From contig CAYPDM010000077.1 in the NCBI GenBank assembly GCA_964409485.1, positions 1 to 6,998 of the forward strand: a DNA stretch of 6,998 nucleotides, given 5' to 3'. Each line of letters opens with the position of its first letter. Positions within the stretch are counted from its first letter, which is position 1. The stretch is from JAFGPF01 sp964409485 (GTDB lineage: Bacteria > Chloroflexota > Dehalococcoidia > Dehalococcoidales > RBG-16-60-22). Below the pieces are notes generated by a model. That model worked only from the letters and a program-made list of their open reading frames with translations, was not told where the DNA came from and searched no databases. Of the stretch, positions 1 through 4,947 are shown piece after piece. Made by a program: the position numbers and the translations under genes.

Positions 1-55
1 AGCATTTCTCCGGATTATAAATAGTCGTGCCCGTGGGATAGACAGTCGGCGGCAT
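1..55 (-). CDS. 5' end of a gene running off the left edge, possibly arylsulfotransferase-like (partial)
   Basis: Only the first 18 codons are inside the window. Read on the minus strand from ATG at 55-53 they give MPPTVYPTGTTIYNPEKC. The start is well supported: a purine-rich GGGGGAGGGG ribosome site lies just upstream and a canonical promoter (90-118) lies about 30 nt further up. From memory, a PTGTTIYNPEK-type N-terminus resembles bacterial aryl-sulfate sulfotransferase (ASST) family proteins, which open their beta-propeller domain this way. Eighteen residues cannot prove that. The gene diverges from the DRTGG-protein gene at 215. That a gene starts here is fairly sure; the product is tentative. 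Confidence 0.55.
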   Translation of the reverse strand, partial: MPPTVYPTGTTIYNPEKC

Positions 56-89
56 AATTCCCCTCCCCCGTAATTATCGATTCGGGGAT

Positions 90-118
90 AGTATAGCTTC
101 TTATGTGGGGGGTGGCAA
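90..118 (-). promoter_or_regulatory. sigma-70-type promoter for the left-edge minus-strand gene
   Basis: On the minus strand a -35 TTGCCA (118-113) is followed after 17 nt by a -10 TATACT (95-90). Each box matches consensus at 5 of 6 positions. Transcription would start near position 83, leaving about 28 nt of leader with the GGGGGAGGGG ribosome site before the ATG at 55. It lies back to back with the plus-strand promoter at 145-173. Confidence 0.6.
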
Positions 119-144
119 GGGTGGGAGGATTTTGCCCCCTCCCC

Positions 145-173
145 TTTACGAATCTGCCTCAAAGGATTATAAT
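145..173 (+). promoter_or_regulatory. sigma-70-type promoter for the BioD/DRTGG gene
   Basis: The -35 TTTACG (145-150) and a perfect -10 TATAAT (168-173) are separated by 17 nt. The predicted start of transcription is near 180, giving a leader of about 35 nt before the TTG start at 215. Between this and the opposing promoter lies a short GGGAGG / CCTCCC dyad (123-128 and 138-143) that could be an operator or chance in a G/C-rich tract. Confidence 0.65.
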
Positions 174-214
174 GAATTGGTTTAAATTAAAGTAATCCAA
201 CTCGGGGGTGAAAC

Positions 215-1135
215 TTGGGCGTTTTATACGTGGTCTCTGCGGAAGCGGGTACGGGCAAGACGGCTGTATGCGCCGGGCTGGCCGGAAACCTGATAAATGA
301 CGGTAAGAAAGTGGGCTATCTCAAGCCGCAGGTGGCGGCCAAAGACGGCTCCGATAGCGATATCGCCTTCATGAAGCAGATTCTGGGGCTCGACGACGCC
401 GTGAATGCCCCCGATGTGATTAAGGGCCGGGATGTCGTCCTCGTTGAGGCCATGCTCGGGCAGGGTGCCGATGATACCTTGAGCAAGCAAACCTACGGCG
501 CGGCTAAAGAGATGAAGGCCAGGGTTATCGCCGTGGAAGCCTATACCGGAAAGGCCTCTAAATATGCCGATGTTTATAAAGGATTCGGCGAGAGCCTGCT
601 GGGCGTCGTCATCAACAAGGTGCCGGAGAGCAAGCTGAAGCAGGCCAAAGAAGAAGCGGCGGATATCAACGTACTGGGAGTAATCCCCGAAAGCAGGGTT
701 CTGCTCGCTGTAACGGTCGCCGAACTGGCTGAAAGCATACCGGGGAAAATATTGAATAATCCCGGGGAATCGGCGGAACTCGTCGAGAACTTCATGCTGG
801 GGGCGATGGTCGTCGATTCCGGCCTGGACTACTTCGGACGCAAGAGCAATAAAGCTGCCATAGTGCGGCAGGACCGCCCGGATATGCAGCTGGCCGCTCT
901 GGAGACTTCGACGAGGTGCCTGGTACTCACCGGCAGCAGCGAGCCGCCCGTCTACAATGTCCTCCAGAAGGCAGAGGCGCGCGGTATCCCGATTATTTCC
1001 ACCGGGACAGAAGCCGGGGATATCGTAGCCGGCCTTGAAGATACTCTTGTAAATGCCAGGCTAAACCAGGAGAAAAAGCTAGCCCGGCTGGCTGAAGTGA
1101 TAAAACAGAACCTGGAAATAAACGCGATAGTGTAG
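215..1135 (+). CDS. BioD-like P-loop / DRTGG-domain protein (stand-alone phosphotransacetylase N-terminal-like)
   Basis: This 306-residue protein has the two-domain layout of the N-terminal regulatory part of long phosphotransacetylases (COG0857-type). A dethiobiotin-synthetase-like P-loop NTPase domain comes first: AxxxxGKT Walker A at residues 9-16 (K15, T16) and a VLVEAM strand at 76-81 resembling the BioD acidic motif. A DRTGG-type domain fills roughly residues 186-300, with the core DRPDMQLAALETSTR at 220-234 and an LTG turn at 238-240. The catalytic PTA_PTB domain is absent and the next gene is convergent, so this is a stand-alone form. In full-length Pta this region is thought to sense metabolites; a regulatory or nucleotide-sensing role here is inference. 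The start is TTG at 215, with GGGGGTG at 204-210 as ribosome site; the nearby GTG at 208 is out of frame. The gene is monocistronic, with its own promoter and terminator. Confidence 0.85.
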   Translation: MGVLYVVSAEAGTGKTAVCAGLAGNLINDGKKVGYLKPQVAAKDGSDSDIAFMKQILGLDDAVNAPDVIKGRDVVLVEAMLGQGADDTLSKQTYGAAKEMKARVIAVEAYTGKASKYADVYKGFGESLLGVVINKVPESKLKQAKEEAADINVLGVIPESRVLLAVTVAELAESIPGKILNNPGESAELVENFMLGAMVVDSGLDYFGRKSNKAAIVRQDRPDMQLAALETSTRCLVLTGSSEPPVYNVLQKAEARGIPIISTGTEAGDIVAGLEDTLVNARLNQEKKLARLAEVIKQNLEINAIV

Positions 1136-1209
1136 CTGCGTTATTTTTCGCTAATCGTTTCTGATAACGTAAAGAGCTACTGATTCACGGTATAAGTCGG
1201 AGAATAACA

Positions 1210-1253
1210 ACAGGCTGGCGAACTAAATCATCCGCCAGCCTGTATTTGTTTTT
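1210..1253 (+). terminator. intrinsic terminator after the DRTGG gene
   Basis: A perfect 11-bp stem (ACAGGCTGGCG at 1210-1220, CGCCAGCCTGT at 1233-1243) with a 12-nt loop is followed by the T-rich tail ATTTGTTTTT (1244-1253). It lies 75 nt past the stop at 1135. The convergent zinc-ribbon gene ends at 1269, so the hairpin may serve both directions, but the minus-strand side has only a poor tail (TGTTATTCT). Confidence 0.85.
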
Positions 1254-1268
1254 GCTTAAACTAAGCGG

Positions 1269-1571
1269 CTATTGCTGGTTGGTTCTGATTTTATTGAAAC
1301 ATTCGCTGCAATAGACCGGTCTGCCCTCACGGGGTTCAAAAGGTACTTCTGTATCCTTGCCACACTCGGCACATACTGCGGGGAACATTTGGCGAGGTCG
1401 GTAGCCGCCGCTGGAACCGTATCGCTCTGCCTTCCTGGCCTGTCGACAGGCCGGGCAGCGCTTGGGTTCATTGGTGTAGCCTTTGGACTGGAAGAACTCT
1501 TGCTCTTCGGCAGTGAAAGTAAAAGTGGCTCCACAATCGGAACACTGGAGCTCCTTGTCCTGAAAACTCAA
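1269..1571 (-). CDS. small double zinc-ribbon protein (zf-trcl-like plus CxxC-x17-CxxC)
   Basis: A 100-residue soluble protein with eight cysteines in two four-cysteine sets. The first is C10-x2-C13 and C39-x2-C42, with the TFTAEEQEFF...GYTNEPKRC signature of the 'probable zinc-ribbon' family. The second is C67-x2-C70-x17-C88-x2-C91, the arrangement of CxxC-x17-CxxC domain proteins. Each set should bind one structural zinc. The family is common in Chloroflexota and other bacteria and its role is not established; nucleic-acid or protein binding is the usual guess. The central linker (49-61) is basic and glycine-rich, which would suit nucleic-acid contact (inference). The start is TTG at 1571-1569, chosen because a perfect AAAGGAGGT Shine-Dalgarno lies 6 nt upstream. 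That SD is inside a hairpin (separate entry). The gene is downstream of and co-oriented with the MFS gene but has its own promoter. Confidence 0.85.
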   Translation of the reverse strand: MSFQDKELQCSDCGATFTFTAEEQEFFQSKGYTNEPKRCPACRQARKAERYGSSGGYRPRQMFPAVCAECGKDTEVPFEPREGRPVYCSECFNKIRTNQQ

Positions 1572-1620
1572 CGGATGACCTCCTTTCTTAATTTAGTTGG
1601 TTAGAGCTAAGGTCATCCGT
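1571..1620 (-). promoter_or_regulatory. leader hairpin that sequesters the Shine-Dalgarno of the zinc-ribbon gene
   Basis: An 11-bp perfect inverted repeat (ACGGATGACCT at 1571-1581, AGGTCATCCGT at 1610-1620, plus strand) flanks a 28-nt loop. In the minus-strand transcript the distal arm pairs with the AGGT half of the GGAGGT ribosome site, the six spacer bases and the first base of the TTG start codon. A G-U pair can extend the stem by one. When folded, the structure would hide about half of the SD and touch the start codon. This is what translational switches such as RNA thermometers or autogenous repressor sites look like; which of these, if any, applies cannot be seen. Confidence 0.6.
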
Positions 1621-1685
1621 AAATGGGTCAGGATAAAGTAATTTAATTGCATATGTGATAACCTAGACTGACAACCACCGCGCAT

Positions 1686-1714
1686 ATTATATAACGGGCA
1701 AGTGCAATTTGCAA
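1686..1714 (-). promoter_or_regulatory. sigma-70-type promoter for the zinc-ribbon gene
   Basis: On the minus strand -35 TTGCAA (1714-1709) is followed after exactly 17 nt by a perfect -10 TATAAT (1691-1686). Transcription would begin near 1679, just past the end of the MFS gene, giving a leader of about 108 nt before the TTG start at 1571. The long leader contains the SD-sequestering hairpin. No other open frame of note is seen in 1621-1721. Confidence 0.6.
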
Positions 1715-1724
1715 TAGTCCGTTA
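1692..1724. repeat. compound dyad at the MFS stop codon
   Basis: TAACGG (1692-1697) and CCGTTA (1719-1724) form 6-bp arms around a centred GCAATTTGC palindrome (1704-1712), giving near-symmetry over 33 bp. It contains the TAA stop of the MFS gene and overlaps the -35 box of the zinc-ribbon promoter. There is no T-run on the transporter's strand, so it is a poor terminator. A repressor-type operator or chance are both possible. Confidence 0.3.
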
Positions 1725-2993
1725 GTACTTTTTCTTTCGTTTTACAGCAAAGGCGAGGCCGGCGGCGAATAACTCCAGGATGCCCTGGACGAGGAAAAAC
1801 GAGTAATAGCTGCCGGTCAGCTCGAAGGTGATACCGCCGGCGTAAGCCCCCAGGGCCATGCCAACGGTGTGGCAGGACATCGTCACGCCGATTATCGTGC
1901 CCATGCGCAGGTCGCCAAAAAGGTCGGCAACCAGCCCGGAAGTAAGCGGCGACGTGGTAAACCAGCCGAAACCGAAGAGGACCATAGACAGGTAGAGCAT
2001 CCACAGCGGGCTGCCGCTAAGGAGTATAAACGCGACGGCGATAAAGAAGGACAGACTGCGGATAACATGGGTTAAAGCCAGCACTCTGCTGCGGGCGTAC
2101 CTGTCGGAGAGGTGACCCGTCAGCAGCACGCCCACCAGATTCAGGCCTCCCTGAACGCTGATAAGGCTGGCGCCGATCATCTCCGAGTAGCCGAAGTCGG
2201 TAGCGAAGATGACGATATGGGTCATCATAAAGCCGCAGCCGATGCCGCAGATGAGTTGAGCCGCTGAAATCAGCCAGAAAGAGCCGGACCGGGCGGCCTG
2301 GGCCAGGGTATGGCCGGAGACGCCGGTGCTTTCCGCCGGGTAAGCATCAACCTTCGGCCTGGTACGCGTTGCCCTGTCTCCCGACTCCCCGTCGGGGCCG
2401 TACCCTTTCTCTTCGGGATTATTGCGTATCAGTAAAGTCAAGGGCAACAGTATCACCAGGGTAATCCCCGCCCAGAAAAACATCGTTTCCCGCCAGCCCC
2501 AGGTAAGTATCAGGTATGCCGAGAGAGGCGAGAGGACCAGGGCGCCTATGGGCAGGCCGGTGGCGGCGATTCCCTGTGCGCGGCCTCTCTTCTTTACAAA
2601 CCACCGGTTTATCAGCACCTGGCTGCCCTGTAATGCCTTTATCTCGTACAGGAACCTGCCGGTAAAAATGTGCCAGATACTCGCGGCCAGGCCGTTGATA
2701 GTGCTGCTCAAAGTCTGTGTGGCCAGGCAGGCAAAAAGCATTGTCTTCGGGCCGAAGCGGTCAATGAATCGGCCGATAAACGGTGTGGCTATGGCAAAGA
2801 GGATTAGTGCGAACGTGTGAACGGCGGAAAGGGTAGCCCTGTCCCACCCGAACTCCTCCAGTATCGGCTTGAAGAAGATACCCACGCCCACCGCGCTAAC
2901 CAGGAAAAGCATGAACCATGAGGCGGCGACGATGTACCAACCGTAGAAGAATACGGGCTTATGAGGAAGATGTGTGCTATGGTTGCTGTCCAA
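1722..2993 (-). CDS. MFS transporter, oxalate-formate/monocarboxylate-type
   Basis: A 12-TM major facilitator of 423 residues from the chosen start. TM1 follows the typical FYGWYIVAASWF entry. The TM2-3 loop has motif A GRFIDRFGPK (about residues 74-83), repeated in degenerate form as GHLSDRYARSR in the TM8-9 loop (about 293-303). The EEFGWDRATLS segment after TM1 and the NPEEKGYGPDG central-loop motif are typical of the bacterial OFA/monocarboxylate-like MFS branch, so a small organic-anion substrate is likely but not identified. The protein ends in a basic KRKKKY tail. The frame is open up to a TTG at 3050, but that codon lies next to an extended -10 promoter (3041-3049), so transcription should begin inside that longer frame. 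I therefore prefer TTG at 2993-2991, preceded by AGAGAG 9 nt upstream. The gene diverges from the heliorhodopsin operon. Confidence 0.85.
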   Translation of the reverse strand: MDSNHSTHLPHKPVFFYGWYIVAASWFMLFLVSAVGVGIFFKPILEEFGWDRATLSAVHTFALILFAIATPFIGRFIDRFGPKTMLFACLATQTLSSTINGLAASIWHIFTGRFLYEIKALQGSQVLINRWFVKKRGRAQGIAATGLPIGALVLSPLSAYLILTWGWRETMFFWAGITLVILLPLTLLIRNNPEEKGYGPDGESGDRATRTRPKVDAYPAESTGVSGHTLAQAARSGSFWLISAAQLICGIGCGFMMTHIVIFATDFGYSEMIGASLISVQGGLNLVGVLLTGHLSDRYARSRVLALTHVIRSLSFFIAVAFILLSGSPLWMLYLSMVLFGFGWFTTSPLTSGLVADLFGDLRMGTIIGVTMSCHTVGMALGAYAGGITFELTGSYYSFFLVQGILELFAAGLAFAVKRKKKY

Positions 2994-3040
2994 CAGGTAT
3001 TTCTCTCTTACAGGATAAAAATAGGTTTCCTTTAGAGTCC

Positions 3041-3049
3041 AGTATAACA
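3041..3049 (-). promoter_or_regulatory. extended -10 promoter for the MFS gene
   Basis: The minus-strand sequence TGTTATACT (3049-3041) is a TGn-TATACT extended -10 element. The -35 position is weak (TTAGCG at 3070-3065 with an 18-nt spacer), as is usual for extended -10 promoters. Transcription would start near 3034, downstream of the first possible TTG start at 3050, which decides the start choice for the transporter. Confidence 0.45.
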
Positions 3050-3087
3050 AAAGTGCCGCGGATACGCTAAAAAGGTGTTAAAACCTG

Positions 3088-3116
3088 TTGACTCCACTTG
3101 TGTCTTGATATAAACT
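3088..3116 (+). promoter_or_regulatory. sigma-70-type promoter for the heliorhodopsin-DegV operon
   Basis: -35 TTGACT (3088-3093) and -10 TAAACT (3111-3116) are separated by 17 nt. Predicted initiation near 3123 leaves a leader of about 38 nt. It stands 38 bp from the opposing MFS promoter, close enough for one regulator to affect both. A short AGGT-6-ACCT dyad (3073-3086) directly abuts the -35 box. Confidence 0.6.
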
Positions 3117-3160
3117 ATGCAAACAGCGGACTTGTAATATTATGAGCAAGGGGGATGCTT

Positions 3161-3934
3161 ATGGGCTATGAACCACAGTTCACCAGGCTGCGTATCTACA
3201 ACATCTTCATGGGTTTTCTCCACCTCGCCCAGGCAGTATTCATCATTATCTTGAGCAACGATTTCAAACTGCCGATTACAACCTCCTTCCTGACTTATAA
3301 CGAGGGACTCGGCAAGCTCTGGCCGGTAACCGATTCCCTCGTCAACCTGCCCTTCGGTATCATGGTGGCCGTGTTCCTGCTCCTTTCGGCCGTCGCTCAC
3401 TTCACGGTTGCTTCTCCCGGCGCGTTCGGGTGGTACGTCAACAACCTCAAAAGGGGCATCAACTACGCCCGCTGGTACGAGTATTCGTTGAGCGCCTCCC
3501 TGATGATAGTGCTCATCGGGATGCTGTGCGGCGTCTATGATCTCGGCGCGCTTATCATGGCCTTCGTGCTAACCGCCGTGATGAACCTCTGCGGGTTGAT
3601 AATGGAGGTGCATAACCAGACCACCGGAAAGACGAACTGGACTTCGTACGTCGTGGGCTGCATCGCGGGGGTCGCGCCCTGGGTGGCCATAGCCATCTAC
3701 TTCTTCGGGTCACTGGCGCAGGCGGAGGGAGGTGTGCCGACGTTCGTTTACGTTATTCTGCCGACTCTGTTCGTCTTTTTCTTCAGCTTCGCGCTGAACA
3801 TGGTTCTGCAGTATAAGAAAGTGGGACCGTGGCGCGACTATCTCTACGGCGAGAAAGCATATGTGCTGTTAAGCCTTATTGCCAAATCGGCTCTTGCCTG
3901 GCAGGTGTTCGCCGGGACGCTGCGGCCGGTCTAG
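3161..3934 (+). CDS. heliorhodopsin
   Basis: A 257-residue, seven-TM retinal protein of the heliorhodopsin family. Numbered from the chosen start, TM7 holds the Schiff-base lysine K242 in SLIAKSALAWQVFAGTL, with S238 four residues before it. TM3 carries the counterion E107 in the signature RWYEYSLSASLMI. The pocket histidines H21 (TM1) and H80 (TM2) match the pair described in heliorhodopsin 48C12. Approximate TMs: 13-32, 63-83, 103-126, 129-150, 162-184, 195-217, 232-255. The long A-B loop (about 33-60) is typical. No type-1 rhodopsin DTD-like pump motif is present. Heliorhodopsins sit inverted in the membrane (N-terminus inside) and have slow, sensor-like photocycles; their general function is unsettled. 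ATG 3161 is preferred over ATG 3155 because AAGGGGG (3148-3154) abuts the latter but is 6 nt from the former. It is followed 12 nt later by a DegV gene in one operon. No retinal-forming dioxygenase is in the window. Confidence 0.93.
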   Translation: MGYEPQFTRLRIYNIFMGFLHLAQAVFIIILSNDFKLPITTSFLTYNEGLGKLWPVTDSLVNLPFGIMVAVFLLLSAVAHFTVASPGAFGWYVNNLKRGINYARWYEYSLSASLMIVLIGMLCGVYDLGALIMAFVLTAVMNLCGLIMEVHNQTTGKTNWTSYVVGCIAGVAPWVAIAIYFFGSLAQAEGGVPTFVYVILPTLFVFFFSFALNMVLQYKKVGPWRDYLYGEKAYVLLSLIAKSALAWQVFAGTLRPV

Positions 3935-3946
3935 GATGGGGGTAAT

Positions 3947-4783
3947 ATGAGCATCCAGGTTATTACCGATAGCACCTCGGATATTCCTCAAGACGTTGCC
4001 GATGAACTTGGCATAAGAATAGTACCGGTATACGTACGTTTTAACGATAAGGTATACCGCGACGGCGTGGATATACAGAGCGACGAGTTCTACCGCATGT
4101 TGGTTACTTCGCCGTACCATCCGGCAACGTCACAGCCGACCCCGGAGGATTTCGTCAGTGCCTACAAGGAGTACTACGATAGTGTTGATGGTATTATCTC
4201 CATCCATGTCTCCTCGAAGGTAAGCGGCACCTATAACTCGGCGATGATTGCTAAAAAAATGCTGGGCAGTCGATGTCCTATCGAGGTAGTCGATTCACAA
4301 TTTACTTCAGCGGGTCTGGCACTGGCAGCTATGGCCGCCGCCAGACTGGTAAAGGCCGGTAAAGACCTGGGGGCCATAGCGGCGGAAGTCAGGCGGACCG
4401 TTAATAAAGTGGATATTTTAGGTGTGTTCGATACGATGAAGTACCTGGCGCGGAGCGGACGCATAAGCAGGACAATCGTGACAGCGGCGGATATTCTTAA
4501 TATAAGGCCGCTGCTTACTTTCCGTGAAGGTGAGCTTATCCGTGCCGGCCTGGTACGCAGCTTTTCCAGAGGGATGGACAGGCTTTACAGGTTTGTAGAA
4601 AGCAAGAAGGATATTGCCGAACTGGCTATCGTCCACAGCGCAATACCGGAGCGGGCCGAGGAGTTCAAGAAGCGCCTGGCCTGGCTCTTCCCGGAAGAGC
4701 AAATCAGGATACTAAAACTCAGCGCCGGCCTGGGAGTTCACGGCGGGCCGGGAGCCCTGCTGGTGGGATTGAGGCTGGAATAA
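3947..4783 (+). CDS. DegV-family fatty-acid-binding protein (FakB-like)
   Basis: A complete 278-residue DegV protein, the usual family length. Hallmarks in order: TDSTSDIP at 7-14 at the N-terminal strand, TSQPTP at 61-66, SSKVSGTY at 89-96, the MKYLARSGRISR segment at 164-175, LNIRPLL at 184-190, and the C-terminal VHGGPGAL at 264-271. In crystal structures of the family T61-, S93- and H265-like positions lie around the carboxylate of a bound fatty acid. In Firmicutes FakB proteins hand fatty acids to the FakA kinase; no FakA/DAK-like gene is visible here. It is cytosolic, with no signal peptide. It is the second gene of the heliorhodopsin operon: 12 nt gap, own ribosome site GGATGGGGG, ATG at 3947, and a strong terminator behind. 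A link between lipid or retinoid binding and the rhodopsin is suggestive but is inference from position only. Confidence 0.93.
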   Translation: MSIQVITDSTSDIPQDVADELGIRIVPVYVRFNDKVYRDGVDIQSDEFYRMLVTSPYHPATSQPTPEDFVSAYKEYYDSVDGIISIHVSSKVSGTYNSAMIAKKMLGSRCPIEVVDSQFTSAGLALAAMAAARLVKAGKDLGAIAAEVRRTVNKVDILGVFDTMKYLARSGRISRTIVTAADILNIRPLLTFREGELIRAGLVRSFSRGMDRLYRFVESKKDIAELAIVHSAIPERAEEFKKRLAWLFPEEQIRILKLSAGLGVHGGPGALLVGLRLE

Positions 4784-4818
4784 TAGCGTGTCCGGCTCTT
4801 CCCTGTAGGGGCATATTG

Positions 4819-4848
4819 GAGAGGGGGTGTATCCCCCTCTCTTTTTTT
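4819..4848 (+). terminator. intrinsic terminator of the heliorhodopsin-DegV operon
   Basis: A perfect 9-bp stem (GAGAGGGGG at 4819-4827, CCCCCTCTC at 4833-4841) with a 5-nt loop runs directly into seven T residues (4842-4848). It lies 36 nt after the DegV stop and just before the next promoter, so it separates the two plus-strand operons. Confidence 0.93.
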
Positions 4849-4855
4849 GCGATTT

Positions 4856-4885
4856 TTGACATAAAGCGTACGCGAATTTTATACT
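4856..4885 (+). promoter_or_regulatory. sigma-70-type promoter of the hydrolase-GalT-YkgJ operon
   Basis: A perfect -35 TTGACA (4856-4861) is followed after 18 nt by -10 TATACT (4880-4885), 5 of 6 to consensus. Initiation is expected near 4892. The leader to the ATG at 4948 is about 56 nt and begins with a small hairpin, CCGGG/CCCGG (4897-4901 and 4910-4914), followed by a short T-run at 4922-4926. Confidence 0.8.
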
Positions 4886-4947
4886 TATTAAGCAGGCCGG
4901 GAGCAGTGGCCCGGTATTCGATTTTTAATAATTGAGGTCATATTATC

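Noticed and set aside
123..147. GGGAGG...CCTCCC followed by TTT as an intrinsic terminator
   Set aside because: The stem is only six base pairs, the T-run is three bases, and no plus-strand gene ends upstream.
1272..1604. A 110-codon plus-strand frame opposite the zinc-ribbon gene
   Set aside because: The minus-strand product has eight well-spaced cysteines and a perfect SD; the plus-strand frame has neither motif nor ribosome site.
2422..2820. A 132-codon plus-strand frame inside the MFS gene
   Set aside because: No ribosome site and no domain; the opposite strand encodes clear transporter motifs.
3073..3086. AGGT-6-ACCT dyad beside the heliorhodopsin -35 box as a specific operator
   Set aside because: Four-base arms are too short to claim; mentioned only as a candidate.
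3142..3171. A 9-codon upstream frame (ATG 3142 to TGA 3171) overlapping the heliorhodopsin start
   Set aside because: It lacks its own ribosome site and is short enough to occur by chance; a leader-peptide role cannot be supported.
3161..3934. Type-1 microbial rhodopsin pump (proteorhodopsin-like)
   Set aside because: The TM3 DTD-like or NDQ-like pump motif and the DxxxK motif of TM7 are absent; TM7 has SxxxK and TM3 has RWYEYS, which are heliorhodopsin features.
4801..4818. CCCTGTAGGGGCATATTGG resembling one half of a dispersed GTAGGGGC-type repeat
   Set aside because: The matching inverted half is missing and no second copy exists in the window, so it cannot be called a repeat element.
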